Shown here one piece after another: positions 23,315 through 32,456 of a stretch of 32,467 bases of DNA. The notes under the pieces are model-generated. The model was given only the letters and a program-made list of their open reading frames with translations. It was not told where the DNA came from and ran no database searches. Numbering within the stretch: the first letter of the stretch is position 1; each line of letters opens with the position of its first letter. The DNA lies in assembly GCA_021200475.1 (NCBI GenBank), contig JAJQGP010000002.1, positions 5,651-38,117 of the forward strand, written 5' to 3'. The position numbers and the translations under genes are program-made. This stretch comes from Lachnospiraceae bacterium. GTDB lineage: Bacteria > Bacillota > Clostridia > Lachnospirales > Lachnospiraceae.

Positions 23315-24253
23315 CTACAGTTTCCGCGTCTCCCGCGCAACAAAATACACCCGCTCACTCTCCGGATGCGGCTGTTCCAACGTAAATGCATCATAGACCG
23401 ACTCCAGATGGAGCCCCGCTTCTCTGAGCAGTTCACTCACGCGATCAAGTGCGTATGCCTTCTGGTAGTGCACTTCCTCATACCGCTCATAAGAATCTTC
23501 CCTGCCGCATCGAACCGCACTGCCACTTACCGCACCGCCGTTATCCTCATCGTCACCGCCTGCCATACTGCCGCCACGAAGCCCATTGCGTTCACTTCTG
23601 ATATATAAAGTCAGGTCATACTCATTGATCTGTGTCTCAGGATCGTACCAGTTTTCCCAGATAAAGCTGCCCTCATCCCGATTTTCCGCAAATACATTTT
23701 CCGCAAGAATCTCTTCATATTTATAAAGGGTATTCAGATCAAAAATAAAGATTCCGCCCGGATCCAGATAATTATTGACAAGGCGAAACACCTGCAATAA
23801 ATCCGCTTCCTCCGTGATGTAGTTCATAGAATCACAGATGCTGACCACCGCACGCACCGTGCCATAAAGCTCAAATTCGCGCATATCCTGCAGCAGATAA
23901 AGAATGTCCGGCTCTGTTTCCTGCTTTGGGATCTTACCTTCTTCCTCAGGTTTGCGCCGCATAGCAGAGTCAGAGATTTCATCATCATCCCGCCTTGCAG
24001 CGCTTTCCCGCTCCGCCATCTTCTCGCGGGCAATCTCCAGCATATCAAGCGAATTGTCTACACCGATCATGTCATAGCCGCATGCAGCAAGCCGTTCCGT
24101 CATCTGCCCGGTGCCGCAGCCCAGCTCCAGCACCAGTCCGTCCGTCACTCCATAGCGCAGCAGCAGGCTGTGCAGATACTCACACCACTCATCATAAGGG
24201 GTATCCGACATAAAAAGATCATAGACCCGGGCAAAGCTTTCATAGGATGCCAT
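23315..24253 (-). CDS. Class I SAM-dependent methyltransferase
   Basis: A 312-aa Rossmann-fold methyltransferase. The N-terminus MASYESFARVYDLFMSDTPYDEW and the SAM motif VLELGCGTGQM (about 41-51), IGVDNSLDMLEIA and VVSICDSMNYI are typical of the clostridial YqeM/small-molecule methyltransferase group. The substrate is unknown. Two low-complexity inserts interrupt the fold: about 84-115 (charged, RRDDDEISDSAMRRK) and about 227-260 (Gly/Asp-rich, GGSMAGGDDEDNGG). They lie in loops and probably do not abolish function. It follows hisC with a 119-bp gap and may be cotranscribed. Confidence 0.88.
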   Translation of the reverse strand: MASYESFARVYDLFMSDTPYDEWCEYLHSLLLRYGVTDGLVLELGCGTGQMTERLAACGYDMIGVDNSLDMLEIAREKMAERESAARRDDDEISDSAMRRKPEEEGKIPKQETEPDILYLLQDMREFELYGTVRAVVSICDSMNYITEEADLLQVFRLVNNYLDPGGIFIFDLNTLYKYEEILAENVFAENRDEGSFIWENWYDPETQINEYDLTLYIRSERNGLRGGSMAGGDDEDNGGAVSGSAVRCGREDSYERYEEVHYQKAYALDRVSELLREAGLHLESVYDAFTLEQPHPESERVYFVARETRKL

Positions 24254-24372
24254 AATTCCTCCGTTCCGCGCATCTGTGTTTTCGCATTACTGGTCACCCC
24301 TGCAGGGAAAAAATAACGGAAATCTGCTCAGGATGTGGCCTGTAGCTTTTCACGCGTCTGTTATGCGATTTC

Positions 24373-25434
24373 TCAATTTTCTCCAAGGTATTCTCTCAGG
24401 AACGCATACAGCCGCTCCATCTCCTCATCCGTCCCGATCGTGACACGCAGATAATTGTCAATCCGCGGCTTATTGAAGTAACGCACATAAATCCCCTGCT
24501 CTTTGAGCGCTGCAAACAATTCTGCCGCCGGAACGCGCTCATGTGTCACAAACAGGAAATTCGCCATCGAATCCGTGAAAGAAAAGCCCAGTTTTCGCAA
24601 TTCGGTTTTCGCATTTTCACGGGTAGTAATAATTTTCTGCCTGGTCTCCTCAAAGTACGCGTGATCCTCCGCCGCTGCCGTTCCCAGCGCGATCGCTGTC
24701 TGATTCATAGTATAAGAGTTAAACGAATACTTTACATCATTCAGATAACGGATGAGTTCCACACTGGCGATGGCGTATCCGATACGCATCCCGGCCATCG
24801 AACGCGACTTGGAAAAGGTCTTCACCACAATCAGATTATCATACCGCTCCAGCAGTCCTGTGCAGGTTGTCCCCCCAAAGTCAATATAAGCCTCGTCCAC
24901 TACAACGATCACATCCTGGTTGTGCGCGAGGATATCTTCCACTACATCCAGGCTCAGCAGCGCGCCCGTCGGCGCGTTCGGATTCGGGAAAATCACACCG
25001 CCGTTTTCCGGATAGTAGCTCCCGCTCTCGATCTCAAACGCCTCATTCAACGGCTTCTGTTCATAAGGGATCCGCAGCATATCCGCCCATACATCATAAA
25101 AGGAGTATGTAATATCCGGGAAAAAAACAGGCTTCGGTGAATTAAAAAAGGTCATAAAAATCATCGCCAGCACATCATCCGAGCCGACACCAACAAACAC
25201 CTGCTCTGGGACAACGCCTTCTTCCCGGGCAATCGCCTCCACCAGCATCCACGCTTCCGGGTCCGGATACTTGCGCATCGGCTCCGTACTCATCTGCCGC
25301 AATGCCTCCGCTACCTTCGGCGAGGGGGGATACGGATTTTCATTGGTATTCAATTTGATCACATCCGTGCGCTTTGGCTGTTCACCGGGCACATAGGGCG
25401 TGACCTTGCGGATGTTTGATTCCCATATTTTCAT
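24373..25434 (-). CDS. hisC: Histidinol-phosphate aminotransferase
   Basis: A 353-aa fold-type I PLP aminotransferase that converts imidazole-acetol phosphate to histidinol phosphate in histidine synthesis. Typical segments are KLNTNENPYPPSPKV near the N-terminus, VGVGSDDVLAMIF, FPNPNAPTGALL, VVVDEAYIDFGG, the PLP-lysine motif KTFSKSRSMAGMRIGYA and a C-terminal YVRYFNKPRIDNYLRVTIGT. No other his genes are nearby, so it stands alone between an ABC exporter and a methyltransferase. Paralogues can serve phenylalanine/tyrosine synthesis, so some uncertainty in substrate remains. Confidence 0.93.
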   Translation of the reverse strand: MKIWESNIRKVTPYVPGEQPKRTDVIKLNTNENPYPPSPKVAEALRQMSTEPMRKYPDPEAWMLVEAIAREEGVVPEQVFVGVGSDDVLAMIFMTFFNSPKPVFFPDITYSFYDVWADMLRIPYEQKPLNEAFEIESGSYYPENGGVIFPNPNAPTGALLSLDVVEDILAHNQDVIVVVDEAYIDFGGTTCTGLLERYDNLIVVKTFSKSRSMAGMRIGYAIASVELIRYLNDVKYSFNSYTMNQTAIALGTAAAEDHAYFEETRQKIITTRENAKTELRKLGFSFTDSMANFLFVTHERVPAAELFAALKEQGIYVRYFNKPRIDNYLRVTIGTDEEMERLYAFLREYLGEN

Positions 25435-25472
25435 AATTGTATATTTTTCCTTTCCAGTCTGATCGTGTTACA

Positions 25473-25522
25473 GGTCACACCCTGGCCAAATTTACCTTAT
25501 TTTTGCCTCTACAGGTGTGACC
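25473..25522. repeat. Inverted repeat between exporter and hisC
   Basis: GGTCACACC (25473-25481) and GGTGTGACC (25514-25522) are perfect inverse copies 32 bp apart in the 124-bp intergenic region. There is no T-run. It could be an operator pair or an mRNA hairpin upstream of hisC. Confidence 0.5.
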
Positions 25523-25558
25523 AGAAACCTGATCGTACATACTGTTTCGCTTCTGGTC

Positions 25559-27286
25559 CTACCGGTTCTCATACAGCTTCGTATATACCCCGTTCTTCGC
25601 AAGCAGCTCCTCGTGCGTCCCCTGCTCTTCGATGCCCTTTGACGTGAGGACGAGGATCTTCTGCGCGTTGCGAATCGTGGAAAGCCGATGGGCAATGACG
25701 AAGGTGGTGCGCCCTTTCGCCAGCTTTTCGAGAGACTGCTGCACAATACGCTCACTCTCATTATCAAGCGCAGAGGTAGCCTCGTCGAAAATCAGGATCG
25801 GCGGATTTTTCAGGAATACACGCGCGATGGAGAGACGCTGCTTCTGTCCGCCGGAAAGCTTCACGCCGCGCTGGCCGATGTTGGTAGCATAGCCGTCCGG
25901 CAGCTGGGAGATAAACTCATGTGCGTTCGCCAGCTTTGCGGCCTCGATGACTTCCTCATCGGTCGCGTCCGGCCTGCCGTAGCGGATATTTTCCATAATG
26001 TTTTCGGTAAACAGATACACATCCTGCTGCACAATCCCGATCTGGCGGCGCAGGTCAGAGAGCTTAATTTTGCGAATATCCTGCCCGTCGAGCAGAATTG
26101 CGCCGCTGTCCACATCATAGAAGCGCGGAATCAGACTGCAGAGAGTCGTCTTGCCGCCGCCTGACGCGCCGACAATCGCCAGATAATCCCCGGCTTTCAC
26201 ATCCAGGTCAATGTGGCTTAGAACGGTGTCCTGATTTTCTTCATATTTAAATGAAACATTTTTGAAACGAATGTTTCCTTTTGCCACACCGATGCTCACC
26301 GCATCCGGCGCGTCCTGGATATCCGGCTCAATGTCCATCACTTCAAGGAAACGCTCGTATCCGGAGAAACCGTTCTGGAACTGCTCCGTCAGTGTGATCA
26401 GCTTTTTGATCGGCTCCGTGAAATTATTGATATACAGAAGAAACGTCACCATATCCGCGATGGCCATCAGCCCAGTCGTGATCAGACCAGTACCAACCAG
26501 CAGCACGACAATCGTGACCAGAGTCGTCATCAGGCCAAGACCGGAATTGTACATGGCCATAAACTTATAGCTGAGTTTTTTCGCCCCCACAAAACGTTCA
26601 TTGCCGGCATGGAACTTTTCCTCTTCTATATGCTCATTGCCAAAGGATTTGACCACACGGATGCCGGAGAGGCTGTCCTCTATCTGGCCGTTAATGTCTG
26701 CCATCCGGCGGCGGTTTTCCTTGTACGCGGCCTTCATCTTTTTATTCAGGAAAAGCGCGTATCCCGCGATGAACGGAATAAACAGGTAGGTCACCAGCGT
26801 CAGCTGCCAGTTGATCTGCGCAAGGATCACGCAGGAACCAATCAGCTTGATGACCGAGATCAACACATCCTCCGGTCCATGATGCAGCAGCTCGCTGATG
26901 TCAAAAAGATCCGCAGTAATGCGCGAAAGCATCTGTCCGGTCTGGTGGTTGTCGTAATAAGCAAACGAAAGCTTCTGGTAATGGCTGAAAATCTCATCAC
27001 GCATATCATGTTCGATCTTCGCGCCCATGACGTGTCCATAGTAGCCAATGTAAAAATTACAAAAACACTCCACCGCCGCCATCACAAGCATGGCAATTCC
27101 CAGCTTTACGATGATCGGCACCGCCTCAGACGAGGGCAGCTCGATGACATTGTAGGTGATATAGCGAACGATCAGCGGGATTGCCAGCGTCACAGCAGCT
27201 CCCAGGATCGCAAAAAACATATCCGAGAGAAACAGGCCCAGATATGGTTTGTAATAACTCAGAAGCCGCTTCCATTTGTGTTCCAT
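25559..27286 (-). CDS. MsbA-type ABC exporter (fused permease and ATPase)
   Basis: A 575-aa half-transporter that works as a dimer. Residues 1-310 hold six membrane segments of the ABC type 1 exporter fold (MFFAILGAAVTLAIPLIVRYI near the start; coupling-helix region NRRRMADINGQIEDSLSGIRVVKSFGNE). Residues about 335-575 form the ATPase: Walker A GASGGGKTT, Q-loop GIVQQDVYLF, signature KLSGGQKQRLSIARVFL, Walker B ILIFDEATSALD and the His switch VIAHRLSTI. The cargo cannot be told from sequence; lipid, peptide or drug are all possible. A single copy without a dimer partner suggests a homodimer. The start follows AGGA. Confidence 0.93.
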   Translation of the reverse strand: MEHKWKRLLSYYKPYLGLFLSDMFFAILGAAVTLAIPLIVRYITYNVIELPSSEAVPIIVKLGIAMLVMAAVECFCNFYIGYYGHVMGAKIEHDMRDEIFSHYQKLSFAYYDNHQTGQMLSRITADLFDISELLHHGPEDVLISVIKLIGSCVILAQINWQLTLVTYLFIPFIAGYALFLNKKMKAAYKENRRRMADINGQIEDSLSGIRVVKSFGNEHIEEEKFHAGNERFVGAKKLSYKFMAMYNSGLGLMTTLVTIVVLLVGTGLITTGLMAIADMVTFLLYINNFTEPIKKLITLTEQFQNGFSGYERFLEVMDIEPDIQDAPDAVSIGVAKGNIRFKNVSFKYEENQDTVLSHIDLDVKAGDYLAIVGASGGGKTTLCSLIPRFYDVDSGAILLDGQDIRKIKLSDLRRQIGIVQQDVYLFTENIMENIRYGRPDATDEEVIEAAKLANAHEFISQLPDGYATNIGQRGVKLSGGQKQRLSIARVFLKNPPILIFDEATSALDNESERIVQQSLEKLAKGRTTFVIAHRLSTIRNAQKILVLTSKGIEEQGTHEELLAKNGVYTKLYENR

Positions 27287-27342
27287 TTTTCTCTTCCTCT
27301 TTCTTCTCTTCTTAACTCTTTATTTCTATTCTGTTTTCCCAG

Positions 27343-27371
27343 ATGATTCTGTTTTTAAGCATCAGAATCAT
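27343..27371. repeat. Inverted repeat upstream of the ABC exporter
   Basis: ATGATTCTG (27343-27351) and CAGAATCAT (27363-27371) are perfect inverse copies with an 11-nt spacer, in the 201-bp gap between glmM and the exporter gene. No T-run follows; it could be an operator or a leader hairpin. Nothing else convincing was seen in this gap. Confidence 0.45.
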
Positions 27372-27487
27372 TGCAAAGACACAGCTCCAGGATGCAGCCG
27401 CATCCGTAAAATGCCTCACCTGGCACTGTACATCTATGCAAAATTTCCCGATACAGGATCACACGTTTATACGGCATTTACCGATTT

Positions 27488-28837
27488 TCACTCCATCACC
27501 AGCCCCTGCTCTTTCATTACCTCGATAATCGCATTCACATGCTGTGCACAAAGCTCATCGGTCTGCGCCTCCGCCATCACGCGGATTACCGGCTCAGTGC
27601 CGCTTTTCCGCACAAGGATACGTCCGTCGTCGCCGAGCGCCGCCTCCGCCGCCGCAATGGCGTCCTGTACCGCCGGATTGCCCAGGGCAGCCGCTTTGTC
27701 CGCAACACGCACATTCTTCAGAAGCTGCGGGTAGATTTCTACCTCAGAGGTCAGCGCCGCCAGGCTCATTTTTTTATCCATCATCACTTCCATCACCATA
27801 ATAGAAGTCAGAATGCCGTCGCCCGTGGTCGCGTATTTGGAGAAAATAATGTGACCGGACTGCTCGCCGCCGAGGCAGTGTCCGTTCTCGCACATATTCT
27901 CATAGACATATTTGTCTCCGACCGCCGTCCGCTCATAGCGGATGCCCTCGCGGTCAAAGGCCTTATAGAGACCAATATTGGACATAACGGTCGTGACAAC
28001 CGTATTGTGAAACAGCTGACCGTTTTCTTTAAAATATTTGCCGCAGATATACAGAATCAGGTCGCCGTCAATGATTCTTCCATTCTCATCCACCGCGATA
28101 CAGCGATCCGCATCGCCGTCATAGGCAAAGCCGACGTCAAGCCCGTTGTCAAGCACAAACTTCTGCAGCTCTTCGATATGTGTCGAGCCGCAGTCCCGGT
28201 TGATATTGGTTCCGTCCGGCTCATTGTGGATGACATAGGTTTTTGCCCCCAACGCGTCAAACACGCTCTTTGCAATCGCGGAGGAGCTGCCGTTTGAACA
28301 GTCCAGCCCGACCTTCGTGTTTTTATAGGAGCGCGTCGCGAGAGAAATCAGATGGCCAATGTAACGGTTCCGTCCGGCCTGATGGTCTACGGTACGGCCA
28401 ATCCGCTCTCCGGTCGCAAGCGGAATCTCTTCGATTTCGCCGTCAATATACGCTTCAATCTTCTCCTCGACCTCAGCCTCGATCTTCTTTCCGCTGCCGC
28501 TGATGATTTTCAGGCCATTGTCATAGTATGGATTGTGACTCGCGGAAATCATAATGCCGCAGTCAAAGTCCTCCGTGCGCACCACGTAGGAAACGCTCGG
28601 CGTCGTCGTCACATGAAGCAGAAACGCGTCTGCGCCCGATGCAGTCAGGCCTGCCGCCAGCGCATACTCAAACATATAGCTGGAGCGGCGTGTATCCTTG
28701 CCAATGACAATCCGCGCCCTGCGGTGTGGGGAGCAAAAATACCATCCAAGATAGCGTCCTACTTTGAACGCGTGCTCCACCGTCAGCTTCACATTCGCCT
28801 CTCCGCGAAACCCATCTGTACCAAAATATTTTCCCAT
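27488..28837 (-). CDS. glmM: Phosphoglucosamine mutase
   Basis: A 449-aa alpha-D-phosphohexomutase that interconverts glucosamine-6-phosphate and glucosamine-1-phosphate on the way to UDP-GlcNAc for peptidoglycan. All four active-site motifs are present: GTDGFRGEAN at the start, the phosphoserine loop MISASHNPYYDNGLKI (about 97-112), the Mg loop FAYDGDADRC (about 240), the sugar loop GGEQSGHII and the phosphate loop VRKSGTEPVIRVMAE near the C-terminus. GlmM more often reads TDGVRG; Phe here is a minor change. The length is normal. AGGAGG lies about 11 nt before the ATG. Confidence 0.95.
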   Translation of the reverse strand: MGKYFGTDGFRGEANVKLTVEHAFKVGRYLGWYFCSPHRRARIVIGKDTRRSSYMFEYALAAGLTASGADAFLLHVTTTPSVSYVVRTEDFDCGIMISASHNPYYDNGLKIISGSGKKIEAEVEEKIEAYIDGEIEEIPLATGERIGRTVDHQAGRNRYIGHLISLATRSYKNTKVGLDCSNGSSSAIAKSVFDALGAKTYVIHNEPDGTNINRDCGSTHIEELQKFVLDNGLDVGFAYDGDADRCIAVDENGRIIDGDLILYICGKYFKENGQLFHNTVVTTVMSNIGLYKAFDREGIRYERTAVGDKYVYENMCENGHCLGGEQSGHIIFSKYATTGDGILTSIMVMEVMMDKKMSLAALTSEVEIYPQLLKNVRVADKAAALGNPAVQDAIAAAEAALGDDGRILVRKSGTEPVIRVMAEAQTDELCAQHVNAIIEVMKEQGLVME

Positions 28838-28982
28838 TTTCTATCATTCCTCCTGATCCACATAAATGATCCCCTGCCAGTCCTTCCATATCCACAAAGG
28901 ATGAACCTGCTCCTCCCGGCTTTTTCTGCCGAATAGGGCAAATTTCAAAGCTGCAGGTACTGATCCTTACGAATCGTGACTC

Positions 28983-29951
28983 CTATAGATACTCTCTCTG
29001 CCGCACAATTTCAAACGCCAGAACCCCCGCCGCAACGGAAGCATTCAGAGAATCAATATTGCCCTTCATCGGTATCGATACCGTAAAATCACATTTTTCC
29101 CGGACAAGGCGGCTCACACCGCTGCCCTCCGCGCCAATCACCAGGCCGATCGGCCCGGTCAGATTCGCGCGGTACATCGGTTCTGCGCTCATATCGGCGC
29201 AGGCAAACCAGATGCCCTCTTTTTTCAGTTCGTCAATGGTATTCCCCAGGTTCGTCACCCGCGCGACCGGTGTGTAGTTCAATGCCCCGGCGGACGTCCG
29301 CGCGACCGCCGCTGTCAGACCAACCGCGCGGCGCTTTGGAATGATCACCCCATGCGCGCCCGCCAGATTCGCGGTGCGGAGGATCGCGCCCAGGTTGTGC
29401 GGATCCTCCACGCCATCCAGCAGAATTATAAATGGCGCTTCGCCTTTTTCCCGCGCTGCCGCCAGAATATCCGACACCTCTGCATAATCATAGGAAGCCG
29501 CACAGGCAATCACGCCCTGGTGGCGTCCGGTCTCCGACATATGATCCAGCCGTTCCTTCGGTACAAAATCAATGATCGTATCCGCCTTGCGCGCCTCCCG
29601 CTTGATCGTCTGAATCGGGCCGTCCTGACAACCGTCCTGAATCAGAAGACGGTCAATCGTCTTCCCGGCGCGGAACGCTTCCAGAACGGCATTGCGGCCC
29701 TCGATGATGCCAGTGTCTTCGCCGATTTCGACAGGTTTTTCCGATCCCGTTTCGATAATTTCATTCACTTCGTTCCGTCTGCTGTCCTTATATGGCTTAT
29801 CGCTTTCTCTGCGCTCAAATCGCTGTTTGCGGTTATTGTCCCGTTCTTGTCTTCCATATCTTCCGTAGCTGTTTCCCTTATTATTATTTCTTTCTTCTCT
29901 CACAACGTTTCCCGTACTGCCTTTCTTTTCTATTCCATAGGCAAACCTCAA
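28983..29951 (-). CDS. rlmB: 23S rRNA 2'-O-ribose methyltransferase, RlmB/TrmH (SPOUT) family
   Basis: Methylates a ribose 2'-OH, by family G2251 of 23S rRNA. The trefoil-knot motifs are all visible: NLGAILRTANLAGAHGVIIPKRRA (motif 1), GLVIGAEGSGVSRLVREKCDFTVSIPM (motif 2) and DSLNASVAAGVLAFEIVR (motif 3) at the C-terminus, after an RNA-binding substrate domain starting at GIIEGRNAVLEAFRAGK. The first 80 residues are a disordered Arg/Asn/Lys-rich tail. The start is uncertain: the frame opens at a TTG (29951), and a GTG at 29903 would give 306 aa. It follows mrnC closely, as is common in Firmicutes (cysS-mrnC-rlmB). Confidence 0.93.
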   Translation of the reverse strand: MRFAYGIEKKGSTGNVVREERNNNKGNSYGRYGRQERDNNRKQRFERRESDKPYKDSRRNEVNEIIETGSEKPVEIGEDTGIIEGRNAVLEAFRAGKTIDRLLIQDGCQDGPIQTIKREARKADTIIDFVPKERLDHMSETGRHQGVIACAASYDYAEVSDILAAAREKGEAPFIILLDGVEDPHNLGAILRTANLAGAHGVIIPKRRAVGLTAAVARTSAGALNYTPVARVTNLGNTIDELKKEGIWFACADMSAEPMYRANLTGPIGLVIGAEGSGVSRLVREKCDFTVSIPMKGNIDSLNASVAAGVLAFEIVRQREYL

Positions 29952-30046
29952 CTGCCTGCTTCTTACTTGTCTTCACCTGGCGGACGCCCGTCTGCGGTCT
30001 TTTCCTCTTCGGCGTAAATCATTCAAAAGCACCATGCTGTCCGACT

Positions 30047-30511
30047 TTATTTCACGTTCAGAGCATCCAGCCCTTTCGCAGCCAGCTCCGTCATCCGCGC
30101 AAACTTTCCATCCAGATACAGGTATCCCATGAGTGCTTCGAAGCCGGTCGCTTCCAGATACTCAATCATAGTGGCGTTTTTCGCCTTTGTGTAGGGCTTC
30201 GAATTCCGCCCGCGCCGGTAAATCGCCGCTTCCTCCTCGCTCAAATCCGGCAGCAGAGCCGCGATCATCCGTGCCTGTGCTTTCGCGCTGACACAATGCG
30301 TCACCTTCTGGTGCAGCTTCTGCGTCTGAATATCCTCCCGTTTCACCAGAATCGTCCGAATCAACAGCTCATACGCCGCATCCCCGATATACGCAAGGGT
30401 CAGCGGCGCATATTGTTTCCAGTCTTTTGTCGGGAGTGCGAACGTGGTATCCAGAATCTGTGTCAGATTTTGCTCTGTTCTTCGTTCCATCTCCGCTTCT
30501 GTTTTCTGCAT
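30047..30511 (-). CDS. mrnC: Mini-ribonuclease III
   Basis: A 154-aa stand-alone RNase III catalytic domain without a dsRNA-binding domain; in Bacillus it matures the ends of 23S rRNA. Markers are LTLAYIGDAAYELLIRT (catalytic Asp, about residues 39-55), VSAKAQARMIAALLPDLSEEE, RRGRNSKPYTKAKNATMIEYLEATGFEALMGYLYL (second acidic cluster). The length is typical. It lies between cysS and rlmB, the conserved Firmicute neighbourhood, which strengthens the call. Confidence 0.95.
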   Translation of the reverse strand: MQKTEAEMERRTEQNLTQILDTTFALPTKDWKQYAPLTLAYIGDAAYELLIRTILVKREDIQTQKLHQKVTHCVSAKAQARMIAALLPDLSEEEAAIYRRGRNSKPYTKAKNATMIEYLEATGFEALMGYLYLDGKFARMTELAAKGLDALNVK

Positions 30512-30660
30512 TCTTATGATACTCCGCTATTTCATCCTTACAGCTTATGCTGCTCTTTCAAAACCATGCTGCGGCTCCTGTGCGGCACCGGACGGTACCT
30601 GAATATTCGCCTGGTACGAAACACAGGTGATTATGAAGCAGGCAGGTACTATTCACGGCG

Positions 30661-30683
30661 AGCCTGACACTTGCTGTCAGGCT
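30661..30683. repeat. Intercistronic hairpin between cysS and mrnC
   Basis: AGCCTGACA-CTTGC-TGTCAGGCT, a perfect 9-bp stem with the same CTTGC loop as the hairpin at 10998-11018 but a different stem and the opposite strand. There is no T-run. TACGAAAC (about 30615) and GTTTCGTA (about 30696) can close an outer stem. It is likely an mRNA processing or stability structure. Confidence 0.55.
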
Positions 30684-30725
30684 GCGCCAGAACACGTTTC
30701 GTATGTGTAACAGCCGGCATACATT

Positions 30726-32204
30726 TCAGGCGCGTTTCCACTTGACGCCTTCCCGCGTATCCAGAAGCGAAATCCCCTGCTTGGCCAGCAAATTGCGAAT
30801 CTCGTCCGCGCGTGCGAAGTTCTTTGCCTTTCGCGCCGCCTGGCGCTCTGCGATCAGCGCCTCAATGTCCGCATCCAGCAGTTCTTCCTTCTCTTCCACG
30901 ATCAGGCCGAGGATGTCGCTCAGGCTCACAATCTCATCATACGCCACCTGCAGCAGTGCCTGGGAATTCTCCGAGGTCAGATTGCTGTTTGCGAATTTCA
31001 CCAGTTCAAAGATCACTGCGATCGCGTCCGCCGTATTGAAATCGTCATCCATCGCCTCATCGAACTTTTCTTCGTAGCCTTTCATGCCGGCAAGCAGGCT
31101 CTCTTCCGCGGCCGTCATTCCGGAAGCCCTGTCCTGCGCGGCGGAATTCTGCTCTCCGGCAGCACCTCCTGGTACACCGGAATCCGCTTTTTTCGCGGCT
31201 GCGCCGCAATCCATCAGATATTTCAGATTCGAAACCGCGTTGCGGATGCGGTCCAGCCCGTTCTTTGCCGCCTCCATCAGATCCGCACTGAAGTTCAGCG
31301 GGCTGCGGTAGTGCGCGCTCAGCATAAAGAAGCGCAGCACCTGCGGGTCATATTTTTCCAGAATCTCCCGCACTGTAAAGAAATTGCCGAGAGACTTGGA
31401 CATCTTGCGGTTGTCGATATTCAAAAAGGCATTGTGCAGCCAGTATTTTGCGAACTCTTTGCCATTGCAGCACTCGCTCTGCGCGATTTCGTTCTCATGA
31501 TGCGGGAAAATCAGGTCCTCCCCGCCCGCATGGATGTCAATCTGCTCTCCGAGGTATTTCTTCGACATCACCGAGCACTCAATGTGCCAGCCCGGACGCC
31601 CGTCACTCCACGGCGACGGCCAGGACGGCTCCCCTTCCTTCTTCGGCTTCCAGAGGACAAAATCCAGCGGATCCTCCTTCTGATCCTCACCGGTCACCAG
31701 CAGCGAGCGGTTGCCGGAACGGAGATCATCCAGATTCTTGTGGGAAAGCTTGCCATATTCCTGAAACTTCCGTGTGCGGAAATAGACCGTGCCATCCACA
31801 TCATAGGCATAGCCCTTGTCCACCAGCGTCTGGATCATGGCGATCATCCCGTCGATCTCCTGTGTCGCTCGCGGATGCGTCGTTGCCGGGCGCACATTCA
31901 TCGCCTCCATATCCTTTTGGCACTCCGCGATATAACGCTCTGAAATTTCCTGGGAAGAGACACCCTCCTCATTTGCCTTTGCGATAATTTTATCATCCAC
32001 GTCGGTAAAGTTTGACACATAATTGACTTCATAACCCTTATGCTCCAGATACCGGCGCACGGTATCAAACACAATCATCGGGCGGGCATTTCCGATGTGG
32101 ATCAGGTTATACACCGTCGGTCCACACACATACATCTTCACCTTGCCCGGCTCCAGTGTGACAAATTCTTCTTTTCTTTTCGAAAGTGTATTATAGACTC
32201 TCAT
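30726..32204 (-). CDS. cysS: Cysteinyl-tRNA synthetase
   Basis: A 492-aa class I aminoacyl-tRNA synthetase. The HIGH-type motif is in CGPTVYNLIHIGNARP (about 27-42) and the KMSKS loop in DNRKMSKSLGNFFTV (about 268-282). Zinc ligands appear as Cys27, the Cys of WHIECSVMSKKYLG and the His/Glu of FPHHENEIAQSE. The DALR anticodon domain follows. An Ala/Gly-rich insert of about 35 residues near 345-380 (AAAKKADSGVPGGAAGEQ) is an unusual surface loop. It is first in the cysS-mrnC-rlmB group, with a strong promoter and a leader containing an inverted-repeat element and a hairpin next to the ribosome site. No T-box was recognised. Confidence 0.97.
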   Translation of the reverse strand: MRVYNTLSKRKEEFVTLEPGKVKMYVCGPTVYNLIHIGNARPMIVFDTVRRYLEHKGYEVNYVSNFTDVDDKIIAKANEEGVSSQEISERYIAECQKDMEAMNVRPATTHPRATQEIDGMIAMIQTLVDKGYAYDVDGTVYFRTRKFQEYGKLSHKNLDDLRSGNRSLLVTGEDQKEDPLDFVLWKPKKEGEPSWPSPWSDGRPGWHIECSVMSKKYLGEQIDIHAGGEDLIFPHHENEIAQSECCNGKEFAKYWLHNAFLNIDNRKMSKSLGNFFTVREILEKYDPQVLRFFMLSAHYRSPLNFSADLMEAAKNGLDRIRNAVSNLKYLMDCGAAAKKADSGVPGGAAGEQNSAAQDRASGMTAAEESLLAGMKGYEEKFDEAMDDDFNTADAIAVIFELVKFANSNLTSENSQALLQVAYDEIVSLSDILGLIVEEKEELLDADIEALIAERQAARKAKNFARADEIRNLLAKQGISLLDTREGVKWKRA

Positions 32205-32227
32205 ATTCGCTCCTCATTCTCTGCGCA

Positions 32228-32246
32228 GGATACGATCCACGTATCC
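32228..32246 (-). promoter_or_regulatory. cysS: Hairpin next to the cysS ribosome-binding site
   Basis: GGATACG-ATCCA/TGGAT-CGTATCC: a perfect 7-bp stem with a 5-nt loop, ending about 12 nt before AGGAG of cysS. It may affect translation initiation. Confidence 0.45.
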
Positions 32247-32274
32247 CTCTTTCACTCCATCTGACGATCCATTT

Positions 32275-32318
32275 CGTAACAATTCAGAACAATTTCGATG
32301 CTGTTCTGAACCCTTACG
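32275..32318. mobile_element. Minimal inverted-repeat element in the cysS leader
   Basis: A 44-bp unit bounded by CGTAA and TTACG with perfect inner TTCAGAACA/TGTTCTGAA arms and a 10-nt loop. It looks like the two termini of the 149-bp glnA-leader element with the interior removed. Confidence 0.6.
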
Positions 32319-32341
32319 CCACTTCAACATTGTCTGCCAAC

Positions 32342-32370
32342 AGTCTATGCAAAAACCTTTCGTTTGTCAA
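32342..32370 (-). promoter_or_regulatory. cysS: cysS promoter
   Basis: TTGACA (32370-32365), exactly 17 bp, TAGACT (32347-32342). The leader is about 130 nt. Confidence 0.85.
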
Positions 32371-32432
32371 TTATTTTATTCTGCATCAGCAATCATGATT
32401 CACACGCCTTGTTCCGGCAGTTAAACACTTTG

Positions 32433-32456
32433 GAGAGGTTTGTACCTCTCTTTTTT
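32433..32456 (+). terminator. Plus-strand intrinsic terminator upstream of cysS
   Basis: GAGAGGT-TTGT-ACCTCTC followed by TTTTTT on the plus strand. No plus-strand gene ends before it in this window, so it either stops an unseen antisense or small transcript or insulates the cysS region. Confidence 0.6.

Noticed and set aside
32205-32341. T-box riboswitch for cysS
   Set aside because: No AGGGTGG-type T-box sequence and no terminator before cysS; the leader is explained by an inverted-repeat element and a short hairpin.
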